Source: [Zimmermannella] bifida NBRC 103089
GTDB lineage: Bacteria > Actinomycetota > Actinomycetes > Actinomycetales > Microbacteriaceae
DNA length: 64,000 nt
Assembly (NCBI RefSeq): GCF_001570925.1
Contig: NZ_BCSP01000004.1
Coordinates: 1-64,000 of the forward strand
Reading direction: 5' to 3'
The notes under the pieces were generated by a model. That model had not been told where the DNA came from. It ran no database searches and saw only the letters and a program-made list of their open reading frames with translations. Made by a program: the position numbers and the translations under genes. Shown in pieces: positions 8,936-17,488 of this stretch; positions within the stretch are counted from its first letter, which is position 1; each line of letters starts with the position of its first letter.

Positions 8936-9373
8936 ATGAAGGCAGCAGCGAGTGACGCATGGGAGTCCATGTATCGAGCCCAAGTCTCGATCATGCGCGA
9001 CCTTCGCAATGCGTTTACCAACGTCGGTATGACCATGAACGAGTATGACGTGATGAACATTGTTCATGACGCCCGCGAGCACCGCATCCGCATGCGCGAG
9101 CTCAACGCCAACGTCCTTATTACCCAATCCTCGGTGTCGCGACTTGTTGACCGATTGGTTGCCCGCGGGCTCATGTCGAAACACGAAGACGGCATGGACG
9201 CGCGCGGCACGATCGTGGCGCTCACCGACAAGGGTGTGCAGGCGTTCAACAAGGCCAACGCCATTCACGAACAGAATATTCGGCTGCGCATGGAAGGCAG
9301 CCTCACCCGCGACGACCTCAACACGCTGACGAAGCTCAGCCGCCAGTTGCTGCGTAAAGATTCCAGCAACTAA
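8936..9373 (+). CDS. MarR-family transcriptional regulator
   Basis: 145 aa. Central winged helix (about 35-110): RMRELNANVLITQSSVSRLVDRLVARGLM is the helix-turn-helix and KHEDGMDARGTIVALTDKG the wing with the Asp-x-Arg motif typical of MarR proteins. Flanking helices form the dimer interface. MarR proteins usually repress efflux, redox or catabolic genes and respond to small phenolic ligands or oxidation. There is no Cys, so a thiol switch is unlikely. Followed after 12 bp by an ArsR-type gene on the same strand and by a convergent quinone reductase gene, a possible target (inference). Confidence 0.85.
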   Translation: MKAAASDAWESMYRAQVSIMRDLRNAFTNVGMTMNEYDVMNIVHDAREHRIRMRELNANVLITQSSVSRLVDRLVARGLMSKHEDGMDARGTIVALTDKGVQAFNKANAIHEQNIRLRMEGSLTRDDLNTLTKLSRQLLRKDSSN

Positions 9374-9385
9374 CCTCGGGTCACG

Positions 9386-9751
9386 ATGTCGAATTCGCCC
9401 GCGTTACCGTCGCCTGCCCGCCGTGGCAGCGGATTTGCGTGGCCCGGGCGCGTGGGTGACGAAGCCATCAGCGCTGACGCCGCCGCGGCTCTAGCTGACG
9501 CACTCGCCATCGTGGCCGATACCGCACGCATCCGCATCCTGTCGCTACTTGCATCACACGATCCGCGCCCGATGACCGTTACCGAACTCACCGAAGCTCT
9601 CGGTTGTTCGCAGGCAACGGTCTCGCACCACCTCAAGCTGCTGGTCGCAGCCGAAGTGGTGACGGTTGAACGCGCGGGTAATTGGCGCCTGTACCGGCCG
9701 GATGCGGATGCGCTCGGGCGCCTGATCGCGAGCGTATCGACACACGACTAA
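9386..9751 (+). CDS. ArsR-family transcriptional regulator
   Basis: 121 aa winged helix: ADTARIRILSLLASHD, then MTVTELTEALGCSQATVSHHLKLLVAAEVV (helix-turn-helix), then a wing with RAGNWRLYRP. The ELCVCDL-type metal-binding Cys motif of classical ArsR is absent, so the inducer is probably not an alpha3-site metal. Likely co-transcribed with the MarR gene 12 bp upstream. Confidence 0.85.
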   Translation: MSNSPALPSPARRGSGFAWPGRVGDEAISADAAAALADALAIVADTARIRILSLLASHDPRPMTVTELTEALGCSQATVSHHLKLLVAAEVVTVERAGNWRLYRPDADALGRLIASVSTHD

Positions 9752-9786
9752 CCCGGTCCACGGACAATCACGGTCGCCATGAGCAA

Positions 9787-9853
9787 TTAACTTGCGCAAA
9801 AACGCGATCATGTTGCGCTCAGAGCCACATAAGCCCGATTTTGAGCAAGTTAG
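9787..9853. terminator. imperfect inverted repeat between convergent genes
   Basis: Arms 9787-9801 and 9839-9853 match at 13 of 15 positions around a 37-base loop; the right arm overlaps the stop codon of the convergent reductase gene. Probably a bidirectional terminator. Confidence 0.45.
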
Positions 9854-10938
9854 TGATCTGCTGCTTTGCTCGTGTGCTGGGTAAGAGCTTCGAGGCGATG
9901 TTCCGGTTCGACCGGATCGCGAGGAACCGCGTCCGGCGCGCTGCCGCTTCCGAACGGCTGACCGCCGAGCGCCTCGCGGCCGTGCGGCGTAAGAAATTCG
10001 GCGAGTTCCGGCCCGCGTGGCACGATACCGTGCGGATTGAGGTCGCGGTGCACTTCGTAATAGTGCCGCTTGATGTCCACGAAGTCGGTAGTGTCGCCAA
10101 AGCCCGGCGTTTGGAATAGGTCGCGCAGGTACGCCCAAAGCACCGGCATTTCGCTGAGCTTCTGGCGATTGCACTTGAAGTGCCCGTGATACACCGCGTC
10201 GAACCGAACCAGCGTCGTGAACAGACGCACATCGGCTTCGGTGATGTGGTCGCCCATGAGGTAGCGGCGAGTAGCCAGGCGTTCTGAAACCGTGTCAAGT
10301 GCGGCGAACAGGCGCGCATACGCCGAGTCGTACGCATTCTGACTACCGGCGAAACCGCAGCGATACACACCGTTGTTGATCTCGGTATAAATGTGGCGCA
10401 TGACTTCGTTCATCTCGTCGCGCTGCGCTTCGGGGTACAGGTCTGGGGCACCGTCGCGGTGATACTCCCGCCATTCGGTGCTGAAGTCGAGGGTGATCCA
10501 GGGAAAGTCGTTGGTAACGACCTGACCGGATGCGGTGTCAACGATCGCGGGTACGGTGATGCCGCGCGGGTACTCGGGGTCGCGCGCGAAGTACGCCTCT
10601 TGAAGGCGGGCATACCCGAGGACTTCGTCGCGACCATCCGGGGCCTTGTCGAAGGTCCAGGAACGTTCATCGTGCACGGGCCCACACACTGCCATGGAGA
10701 TGGCGTCTTCGAGCCCGAGTAGCCGGCGCACGATGATGGCTCGGTGAGCCCAGGGGCAGGCTCGCGCCACGACGAGCCGGTAACGACCAGGTTCTACCGG
10801 CCAGGTGCGGATCCCGTCGGCGACCGGGCGGGCACCGTTGGTGATGCGATCGTTGATGTAGTTCGTGTCACGCTCGTAGCCCCTGCCTGCGCTGGAGTAG
10901 ACGCCGCCCTTGGCGTGTTCGGGATGCGTTTGGTTCAT
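9850..10938 (-). CDS. Xi-class GST: S-glutathionyl/mycothionyl-hydroquinone reductase
   Basis: 362 aa, the normal length for the YqjG/PcpF family. The N-terminal thioredoxin-like domain carries the catalytic RACPWAHR motif (Cys61) and TVPAIVD with the cis-proline; the C-terminal all-helical GST domain includes YRCGFAGSQNAYD and DHITEADVRLF. These enzymes reduce thiol-conjugated hydroquinones to free hydroquinones. Actinobacteria use mycothiol rather than glutathione, so the physiological conjugate is probably S-mycothionyl-hydroquinone (inference). Convergent with the MarR/ArsR pair. Confidence 0.9.
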   Translation of the reverse strand: MNQTHPEHAKGGVYSSAGRGYERDTNYINDRITNGARPVADGIRTWPVEPGRYRLVVARACPWAHRAIIVRRLLGLEDAISMAVCGPVHDERSWTFDKAPDGRDEVLGYARLQEAYFARDPEYPRGITVPAIVDTASGQVVTNDFPWITLDFSTEWREYHRDGAPDLYPEAQRDEMNEVMRHIYTEINNGVYRCGFAGSQNAYDSAYARLFAALDTVSERLATRRYLMGDHITEADVRLFTTLVRFDAVYHGHFKCNRQKLSEMPVLWAYLRDLFQTPGFGDTTDFVDIKRHYYEVHRDLNPHGIVPRGPELAEFLTPHGREALGGQPFGSGSAPDAVPRDPVEPEHRLEALTQHTSKAADH

Positions 10939-11031
10939 GCGATCACCGTAAGGATTTCGGTTGTGAGGCGGCTGCCCGCGTGAGCCTCCCCTGCACTAAT
11001 GCGTGTCGTAGGCCCGAGATATGTTCAAGAC

Positions 11032-12744
11032 ATGAACTCCCCAACGCTTCAAGCTCTCCGCACGGCTGCATCCGTGAAAGTGTATGAGCGCGGACTCTTA
11101 CTCATCCTTGAGGTTGACGATCTGAAGGTCAAGGACGAGAGCGCCGCTGCATCCGTGCAAGGCACATTGCGATATTTCGCCACGCTGTCGTGGGACGAAC
11201 ACCGGGTTTGGGGTGAATGCACCTGCCCGTACACGCAATTCTGCAAGCACTTAGTAGCCGTTGGTCTAGCCGTCCGCAATGCTGCTGGCGACCGTCTGCC
11301 TGCCACAACCACGAAGATCATCGCGCAGCATGCGACGCAGCTCCAACTCGAGCAGGAGGCAAGAGACCGTTTTGCGCAGTTCTTGCAACGAGCCAGTCAT
11401 GAGACTTTGGCACAACTGTGCGGTGCTCTCTGGCAACAAGGCTCAACAACACGGTCCACGTTGCTCCTAGGCGCACTGTGCATTTCAGATCCCGCAGCAA
11501 GCATCGCCATGTTGCGCGATCAAGCTAGCCGTGCTGCTGCGCTGGTTCCAGGCGAGGACGACGATCTGTATGGCCTTGAACTTGAGGAGCGTCTGGTCTC
11601 GCTAACCAAACCTTGCCGAACCGTGATTGCGCTCGGCCGCGCTGACGCGGCACGACAAGCCATCGAGCTGTTCCTCAAGGTGGTCTGTACCAATCTCAAC
11701 CGCGGTTGGTACAACGGAGGCGAGGAACGATTCGCGATACGTCAAGCGCTGGAGTTCCACCGTAAGACCGCCAAGCTCGAAGGAATCAATCAGACCGAAC
11801 TCGGCCAATGGTTTGCTGAATTTCGTGGGTACGCACCGGCCTATTGCACCGTTCGCCTCAGCGACTATATCGAGGCGATGGGCGACAACGGCCTTCGCAT
11901 GTGCCTAACTGCTCTGGCTGCTCCGGATACCGAGATCCCGGAATTTCGACGCCGTGAACTGTTGCTTGAAATCGCGGATATGACGAATGATACGGATGCG
12001 GCCATTGACGTGCTCGCCGAGTGTAGGCCACCAAAGTATGGCCAAATCGTCACCCGACTCCTCACCGCGGCCCGTATCGAGGAGGCACAGCACTGGATCA
12101 ATCGTGCGCTCGAATCCAAGTGCGTTACTGAAGCCGCTGATAGCGACGAGTTCGTGGGCGCAGTCTCCGTTGCCACACGATTGCGCGATTTGAATGCTGC
12201 GCGCCTTGCCGATCAGCTTTTGCAAGCCGCCTTCGCGGTGCGTCCCACGTTGGCGCTATATCGGGAACTGCGTACACACACCAACGATCCGGCGACCACA
12301 CGGGTACATGCACTCGAGGCTGTGCGCCGTCAACTCGACGCACAACGAGCCGAGTTGACAGATGAGGTAACCGCGAGTGGTGACGAACTGTGTCGAATCG
12401 CGCACGAACTCAATGCACCCGAATTGATCGTCGAGGTCGCCACGCTGTTCGACCACGACGAAACGGATGCGCTCGTGTGTGAGGCCTTGGCTCACCTGCA
12501 TCCCGAGCAAACTCCTGAACTGTTGCACCAGTACCGCTATTGCTTCACCGAAACCTTGAACGTCAGGGAAATGAACACCGCAGTGCGTCTCATTTTGCAA
12601 GCACGTGAATTCAGTACCACGCCGGAACGTCTCCAACTGGTTAACCAGTCAATCGACATCCTGCGCAGACGACGCGGCCCAAATGACCCGCTCGTCTTGA
12701 GCCTCGACCGCAACGGACTGTTTGGAACGAGCCGCAACGCCTGA
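11032..12744 (+). CDS. SWIM zinc-finger protein with helical repeat tail
   Basis: 570 aa from the ATG at 11032 (an in-frame ATG at 10999 is the alternative; neither has a clear ribosome binding site). Residues 15-80 fit a SWIM domain: RGLLLILEV..., then CTC (Cys63, Cys65) and CKH (Cys71, His73), the CxC-x(n)-CxH zinc ligand set. The remaining 480 residues are alpha-helical with TPR/HEAT-like periodicity. SWIM proteins bind DNA or proteins; in bacteria many lie beside SNF2 helicases, but none is present here. Function unknown. Confidence 0.75.
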   Translation: MNSPTLQALRTAASVKVYERGLLLILEVDDLKVKDESAAASVQGTLRYFATLSWDEHRVWGECTCPYTQFCKHLVAVGLAVRNAAGDRLPATTTKIIAQHATQLQLEQEARDRFAQFLQRASHETLAQLCGALWQQGSTTRSTLLLGALCISDPAASIAMLRDQASRAAALVPGEDDDLYGLELEERLVSLTKPCRTVIALGRADAARQAIELFLKVVCTNLNRGWYNGGEERFAIRQALEFHRKTAKLEGINQTELGQWFAEFRGYAPAYCTVRLSDYIEAMGDNGLRMCLTALAAPDTEIPEFRRRELLLEIADMTNDTDAAIDVLAECRPPKYGQIVTRLLTAARIEEAQHWINRALESKCVTEAADSDEFVGAVSVATRLRDLNAARLADQLLQAAFAVRPTLALYRELRTHTNDPATTRVHALEAVRRQLDAQRAELTDEVTASGDELCRIAHELNAPELIVEVATLFDHDETDALVCEALAHLHPEQTPELLHQYRYCFTETLNVREMNTAVRLILQAREFSTTPERLQLVNQSIDILRRRRGPNDPLVLSLDRNGLFGTSRNA

Positions 12745-12808
12745 TGCCTCTTCGAAACAGAGCACGAACACCAGCAAGCGTTCAGCAAGAACTATTAAGA
12801 ATTCACTT

Positions 12809-14251
12809 ATGACAACGAGTGTTTTCGATCTATTCACGATCGGTATCGGGCCATCGAGCTCGCACACGGTTGGCCCGATGAAGGCTGCGGCAATGTTTGC
12901 GCGCGAGCTGACTGCAGCGACGTCTGAGCCAATCACCCGCATCCGCATCGAACTCTTTGGATCGCTGGGGGCCACCGGTCGCGGCCACGGCTCTGAGCCA
13001 GCGGTTTTGCTCGGGCTGGAAGGTGCCGATCCCGCCACTGTCGAAACCGACCGCATTCAACCCCGGGCGAACGAGATCACCGACGGTGGTTCGCTCCGGC
13101 TGCTCGGTGACCCGGGAAGGGAAGTGCCGTTTCACCGCGAGGTTGACCTCATCTTGCATCGGAACACTCGGCTGGAGTTTCATTCCAACGCCCTGAGGTT
13201 CACGGGGTGGGCCGGTGAGCAAGTCGCCGCCGAGCGCACGTTCTATTCGGTCGGCGGCGGGTTCGTCGTGGCCGCCGATGATGACGGGCATGCCGAGATG
13301 ACGCATGAACGTATTGAGGTGCCGTACCCGTTCCGGTCGGGCGCCGACCTGCTCGAGGTGTGCGAGTCCACCGGCATGCGAATCTGCGAAGTCATGTTCG
13401 CAAATGAGTGTGCTCGCCGCCCTGCGGCCCAAGTTCGCGCGCGGCTACTCGAGATTTGGCGCACGATGCAAGCTTGTGTGGATGCGGGAGTCGCAACCGT
13501 CGGCACGCTGCCGGGAGGGCTGAAGGTGAGGCGGCGAGCGGCCGCACTGTACGACCGATTGGTGTGGGATGCGGAGGCTGAGGCCGCGCGTGCCGAAGCT
13601 GCGGGCCTGGCTCGCAGCGAGGGAATGCCCGCGGACCGACACGTTGACGACCCGCTGATTGCGATGGATTGGGTGCAGCTGTGGGCGCTTGCCGTCAACG
13701 AAGAGAACGCCGCAGGTGGGCGCGTCGTGACGGCGCCAACCAATGGTGCTGCCGGCATCATTCCCGCGGTGCTGCAGTATGCCGTGCGGTTCGTGCCTAA
13801 TGGTTCGAGCGAGGATGCGATTTGCAATTTCTTGCTGACCGCCGGCGCGATTGCCGCGGTCTACCACCAGACCGCATCCATTTCGGGAGCCGAAGTGGGT
13901 TGCCAGGGCGAGGTCGGCACGGCATGTTCGATGGCCGCCGCTGCGCTAACCGAGGCCATGGGCGGTTCGGCGCGACAAGCGTGCTGTGCGGCAGAGATCG
14001 GGATGGAGCACCACCTGGGGTTGACGTGCGATCCGGTTGGCGGGCTGGTGCAGATTCCGTGCATTGAACGGAACGCGATTGGCGCGACCAAGGCGATCGC
14101 ATCGGCGCGACTGGCGCTCCACGGCGATGGTGACCAGATCGTGTCGCTGGACCAGGTGATTCGCACGATGATGCAAACCGGCGCAGACATGAAGGCCAAG
14201 TACAAGGAGACTGCGCTCGGCGGCCTCGCCGTCAACATCGTCGAGTGTTAG
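12809..14251 (+). CDS. sdaA: L-serine dehydratase (iron-sulfur, single chain)
   Basis: 480 aa. Start at 12809 ([24 protein letters not shown]) is the family's conserved N-terminus; the frame extends upstream with no homology-like sequence. Residues 1-160 are the beta domain with the SSSHTVGP motif; the alpha domain carries [22 protein letters not shown] and [13 protein letters not shown], which supply the 4Fe-4S Cys ligands. It deaminates L-serine to pyruvate and ammonia. Single gene, followed by a strong terminator. Confidence 0.95.
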   Translation: MTTSVFDLFTIGIGPSSSHTVGPMKAAAMFARELTAATSEPITRIRIELFGSLGATGRGHGSEPAVLLGLEGADPATVETDRIQPRANEITDGGSLRLLGDPGREVPFHREVDLILHRNTRLEFHSNALRFTGWAGEQVAAERTFYSVGGGFVVAADDDGHAEMTHERIEVPYPFRSGADLLEVCESTGMRICEVMFANECARRPAAQVRARLLEIWRTMQACVDAGVATVGTLPGGLKVRRRAAALYDRLVWDAEAEAARAEAAGLARSEGMPADRHVDDPLIAMDWVQLWALAVNEENAAGGRVVTAPTNGAAGIIPAVLQYAVRFVPNGSSEDAICNFLLTAGAIAAVYHQTASISGAEVGCQGEVGTACSMAAAALTEAMGGSARQACCAAEIGMEHHLGLTCDPVGGLVQIPCIERNAIGATKAIASARLALHGDGDQIVSLDQVIRTMMQTGADMKAKYKETALGGLAVNIVEC

Positions 14252-14294
14252 CTGCAGTTCAGCGGATTGGACCGGCAAAGGCAGGAAACGAAGA

Positions 14295-14321
14295 AGTCCC
14301 GGCAGGTAAACTGCCGGGACT
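14295..14321. terminator. strong hairpin, original tRNA-Arg/sdaA terminator
   Basis: Perfect 11-bp stem (14295-14305 with 14311-14321) and a five-base loop. It lies 9 bases beyond the tRNA 3' remnant at attL, so before phage integration it was the terminator of tRNA-Arg on the - strand; it can also end sdaA on the + strand. Confidence 0.75.
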
Positions 14322-14328
14322 TTCCTAT

Positions 14329-14364
14329 CGCGCGCCCGAAGGGACTCGAACCCCTAACCTTCTG
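14329..14364. repeat. attL, 36-bp core (tRNA-Arg 3' remnant)
   Basis: Identical over 36 bases to 29154-29189, the 3' half of tRNA-Arg(ACG). The match stops at 14328/29153 on one side and 14365/29190 on the other. This copy is the host's original tRNA 3' end, now separated from the 5' half by the prophage. Confidence 0.93.
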
Positions 14365-14432
14365 TTCTGTGGTTTCCCCCGGTGCGGAAATCATCCGATT
14401 TGCGGCGTAGTTAGCTGAAAGTTCGCTGAATG

Positions 14433-14440
14433 TACATGTA
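14433..14440. promoter_or_regulatory. TACATGTA palindrome upstream of integrase
   Basis: Perfect 8-bp palindrome 10 bases before the integrase ATG. The related TTACATGA occurs at 28788-28795 and 28875-28882 in the repressor control region, so this may be a site where the phage repressor or Cro/Xis controls the integrase. Inference. Confidence 0.35.
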
Positions 14441-14450
14441 AAACGTCTGT

Positions 14451-15275
14451 ATGTCTTTAGAACGGTTATCAGTACCGCCAGCATGGGCGGCTATGATTGG
14501 CGACTTCCTCGAATCACAGATTGCAGCCGGTGCACCAAGCACTACCGTTGAGACGCGTCGCCAGCACCTAAGCCACCTAGCGCGAAAGATCAAGAGGGCG
14601 CCGGGTGACATTACTGGCAATCACCTTGTTGAATGGGCAAGCTGTCAGTCATGGGCGCGCGAAACTCGGCGCGGCCGACGAACAACCTTTCGTGCGTTTT
14701 GGGGATGGGCGGTAGCTACCGGACGGCTTGAACACGATGCAGCAAAGGCGCTGCCAGTTGTGCGCCCTACGCTGCCAGCGCCGCGCCCGCTACCGACTGC
14801 AGCTCTTGACGCTGCGATTCTGCGCGCCGATGCGCGAACGCAACTGATCTTGCGCCTGGCGTGCGACCTCGGTCTACGCCGTGCCGAGATCGCAAAGATT
14901 CATCGCGACGATGTGATTGATGATCTGGTTGGTTACTCGCTTCGCGTGCGTGGCAAGGGCGAACGGGTGCGAATCCTGCCACTACCAACCAGCCTTGCCC
15001 GTGTGATTCTTGACGCCGAGGGCTTCCTATTCCCAGGACGTGATGATGGGCATTTGTCGGCACGGTGGGTTGGCAAGCTTGCCGCCAATGCCTTGCCCGG
15101 CGCGTGGTCATTGCACGCGGGGCGCCACCGGTTCGCGACGTTGGCACATCGCCAATGCGGCGATCTGCTAGTTGTGCAGGACTTACTAGGGCATGCGTCG
15201 CCAGTAACTACGCGGGTCTACATTGCACCGGACGCGACAAAGGCGCGCACCGTGATTGAGAGCCTAGCGGCTTAG
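14451..15275 (+). CDS. int: phage tyrosine integrase with -SLAA C-terminus
   Basis: 274 aa. Residues 10-95 are a SAM-like arm/core-binding domain; the catalytic domain has GLRRAE (Arg143), RGKGERVR (Lys169), HAGRHR (His222, Arg225), GHAS (His248) and nucleophile Tyr257 in TTRVYI. All ligands are present, so it should be active. The protein ends ESLAA, like an ssrA degradation tag, as reported for integrases of phages with integration-dependent immunity. In the excised circle this gene would lie directly downstream of the repressor and attP. Its stop overlaps that of the convergent holin by 2 bp. Confidence 0.95.
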   Translation: MSLERLSVPPAWAAMIGDFLESQIAAGAPSTTVETRRQHLSHLARKIKRAPGDITGNHLVEWASCQSWARETRRGRRTTFRAFWGWAVATGRLEHDAAKALPVVRPTLPAPRPLPTAALDAAILRADARTQLILRLACDLGLRRAEIAKIHRDDVIDDLVGYSLRVRGKGERVRILPLPTSLARVILDAEGFLFPGRDDGHLSARWVGKLAANALPGAWSLHAGRHRFATLAHRQCGDLLVVQDLLGHASPVTTRVYIAPDATKARTVIESLAA

Positions 15276-15556
15276 CGTGCGTGCTTACCGCGCTGCGATA
15301 GCGGCGGCGCCGAGAGTCGAGCCAACCACGAAGCGACCGCCGTCAAAACGGACTTGAGCAGACTAACGCCGATCGTTTGCCAGCCGAGCGCGGTAAGTAG
15401 CGCGCTGTCATCCATGCTGCCCATGACTAGCAGAACGGTTGCGCCAATAGCTGCCAAGATGTCTACGGCTAAGCCTTGAAACAACGTACGCGTGCCACGC
15501 TCGGCGGCGTCGCGGCGGGTTGCTGGCGTGACGTCGGCTGATTGAATAAGCATCAT
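15272..15556 (-). CDS. holin-like membrane protein
   Basis: 94 aa, ATG at 15556 with AAAGGA 7 bases upstream. A polar N-terminus of about 28 residues is followed by two hydrophobic segments (about 29-46 and 55-74) and a basic tail ending RGKHAR, a usual class II holin layout. Last gene of the lysis cassette after the endolysin. Confidence 0.7.
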   Translation of the reverse strand: MMLIQSADVTPATRRDAAERGTRTLFQGLAVDILAAIGATVLLVMGSMDDSALLTALGWQTIGVSLLKSVLTAVASWLARLSAPPLSQRGKHAR

Positions 15557-15800
15557 TAGGGTGATTCCTTTCGATCACGTCGCCAATTGCGGCAAGCTCG
15601 GCAATGACGGCGGCGTGATTCGCGTCTATATCGTCTCTTAGGTTTGTCGTGTGCGTGTTCTGCACTTGCGCCAGCACTTGTTGCGTGTGCTTCTCAGTCT
15701 TGCGCACCTTTGGCAAGATCGTGCCTAGTACGGCTGCCGAAACGGTGGACGCCACAAGGCCAAGCGCGTTGACAACGGCAACGGCAACATCGCTGTTCAT
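15408..15800 (-). CDS. small membrane/coiled-coil protein of the lysis cassette
   Basis: 130 aa; its ATG overlaps the endolysin stop (ATGA). Residues 5-30 form one membrane segment, 31-80 a charged helix likely to coil. It resembles the DUF2746-type proteins next to holins in actinophages. The last 50 residues overlap the downstream holin gene by 149 bp in another frame and are Arg/Ser/His rich with no domain-like character. Either the overlap is real or an upstream stop has been lost. Probable second holin or holin partner. Confidence 0.55.
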   Translation of the reverse strand: MNSDVAVAVVNALGLVASTVSAAVLGTILPKVRKTEKHTQQVLAQVQNTHTTNLRDDIDANHAAVIAELAAIGDVIERNHPNDAYSISRRHASNPPRRRRAWHAYVVSRLSRRHLGSYWRNRSASHGQHG

Positions 15801-16774
15801 GGCAAGCGCACCACCTGCCCAGGGTGGATTAGATCGGGATTAGCCAAGCCGTTGAGCTTGGCGAGGTGCTGCCAGGTAGTGCCGAATCGTTCGGCAATGC
15901 CGCTGAGCGTGTCACCAGGTGCGACCGTGTACGTCTTTGTGGCTGGCGCTTGCTTCATGCCACCGGTGACGGTGAGCACCTGCCCAGGGTGGATTAGATC
16001 GGGATTAGCCAAGCCGTTGAGCTTGGCGAGGTGCTGCCAGGTAGTGCCGAATCGTTCGGCAATGCCGCTGAGCGTGTCACCAGGTGCGACCGTGTACGTC
16101 TTTGTGGCTGGCGCTTGCTTCGGCTTCGGCTTCGCGACGTTCGTCGCATTGCCGCCGGTGTATTTGTTCCATGCGGCGGCGTCGCCATAGAAAACGTTTA
16201 GGTCAAGATCGCCATCGTACCCGGCAATGCGTCCACTTGACGTGTACTGCCACATGGCCACAAATGGCCACGGCGTGCGTGGTGCGCTGCCAGGGTTCGC
16301 GAAGCCGCGCGGCGCGGCATCATAGTAGGCGGCTACCCATAGCCCGAAATCGTCAGCAATTACCGGGTGCCAGTCATATTGCCGGGTGACGCTTGCAGAC
16401 ATGTAGATGAGCGGCTTAACGCCGGTGCGGGCGTGAACTCGGCGCAACCATGCGTGCGCCCACGCGCTACCGCGCGGCAATGCGTCGGCTTCCCAGTCAA
16501 GTACCAGCATCGGGCGGTGCTTAAGGTGTCCAAGAATCGAATCAACGAAGTGATCGGCTTCCGCTACCGCGCCACGGTCTGCAAATCCGTCTGCGGCGAA
16601 ATGATAAAGTCCAATGCGCTTGCCGCTGGCAATTGCTGCTGCGACTTGTGTGTTACATGAAGCCGATACATACCCGGTGCCGCCGGTTGCCTTGATAATC
16701 GCGAAATCGCAATTGATTTGGCGTGTGATTTCGTCCGGCTGCCATGCCGATACGTCAATGCCGAACAATGTCAT
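15797..16774 (-). CDS. endolysin: GH25 muramidase with two LysM domains
   Basis: 325 aa, AGGAG 6 bases before the ATG. Residues 1-200 are a GH25 lysozyme: FGIDVSAWQ (Asp6) and LVLDWEAD (Asp93, Glu95, catalytic), MWQYTSSG and DLDLNVF at the end of the barrel. Two LysM peptidoglycan-binding domains follow (226-268 and 281-323), identical in sequence. No signal peptide, so release depends on the holin. Cleaves the beta-1,4 bond between MurNAc and GlcNAc. Confidence 0.95.
   Translation of the reverse strand: MTLFGIDVSAWQPDEITRQINCDFAIIKATGGTGYVSASCNTQVAAAIASGKRIGLYHFAADGFADRGAVAEADHFVDSILGHLKHRPMLVLDWEADALPRGSAWAHAWLRRVHARTGVKPLIYMSASVTRQYDWHPVIADDFGLWVAAYYDAAPRGFANPGSAPRTPWPFVAMWQYTSSGRIAGYDGDLDLNVFYGDAAAWNKYTGGNATNVAKPKPKQAPATKTYTVAPGDTLSGIAERFGTTWQHLAKLNGLANPDLIHPGQVLTVTGGMKQAPATKTYTVAPGDTLSGIAERFGTTWQHLAKLNGLANPDLIHPGQVVRLP
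15812..16121. repeat. two identical 145-bp direct repeats encoding LysM domains
   Basis: 15812-15956 and 15977-16121 appear identical over 145 bases, at a period of 165 bp (55 codons), without even synonymous differences. This implies a recent duplication or ongoing gene conversion. Confidence 0.9.
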
Positions 16775-16783
16775 GAGTCGCTC

Positions 16784-17488
16784 CTAAATCCTTGCGATTG
16801 TCAACGTGCAAAACTCTGGCATATCGTTAGCGTTGTGCGCTCCAACCGTTTCGATCGTGCCGCCAGATTTCATTTCAACTGCAGCGTGCAGGTTGATTAG
16901 CCCGATTTCAGCCTCGGGCGCTGATGGCGTCGTAACGCCACCTTGCATTGGCGTAGCGAATTGTGGTTGCCCGCCATTCACCTTGATTGCGTTAAATGCG
17001 AACCCTGTGACGGGCTTCGCTAACGCAACTTTGAACGTAACCAGGTAAATGCCGGGCGTAACTGTAAATACCGAACCTTTTCGAGTGATGCCGCCGCCTG
17101 CAATCTGCTCAGTCTGCCAGTCATACCCTTGGTAGATAACGGTAAACGACGTATCGCCAGTACGTTTTGCCGCGCCAGTGCGTGCGCATACCATTAGCGC
17201 CGCGTTGCTGCCACCCTTGCCCTCTAGCGCTGTAATGCGATCTTCGGCGCTCTTAACTCTAGTCGTTAGCGTGCTGAGTGATTTGGCGTTGGCGTCCGCT
17301 TTGCTTGCCGCGTTGCTTACATCGGTTTGCAGCTGGGCGACCGCTTCGGCACCGTGCGAACGTTTCACATCCTCAAGCAGCTGATCGACTCGGCTGGCCA
17401 GTTCGTAGCTTGCTGGTTGAATGTCGCTCGCGAGTGAGTTCGCGGCTAGGTATGGGATTTGGTTTGTCTGTGTATATTGGCGGGCCAT
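16784..17488 (-). CDS. minor tail protein, coiled coil plus C1q-like head
   Basis: 234 aa; ATG overlaps the upstream stop (TAATG). Residues 30-95 form a long heptad helix (SRVDQLLEDVKRS... TRVKSAEDRITALEGK). Residues 98-234 are beta-rich with the spacing of a C1q/TNF-like jelly roll (FTVTPGIYLVTFKVAL). Layout fits a trimeric tail-tip or receptor-binding fibre placed between the main minor tail protein and the endolysin. Confidence 0.65.
   Translation of the reverse strand: MARQYTQTNQIPYLAANSLASDIQPASYELASRVDQLLEDVKRSHGAEAVAQLQTDVSNAASKADANAKSLSTLTTRVKSAEDRITALEGKGGSNAALMVCARTGAAKRTGDTSFTVIYQGYDWQTEQIAGGGITRKGSVFTVTPGIYLVTFKVALAKPVTGFAFNAIKVNGGQPQFATPMQGGVTTPSAPEAEIGLINLHAAVEMKSGGTIETVGAHNANDMPEFCTLTIARI

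Noticed and set aside
8688..8939. 83-codon frame overlapping the MarR start
   Set aside because: TTG start with no ribosome binding site and codon usage unlike neighbours; no domain visible.
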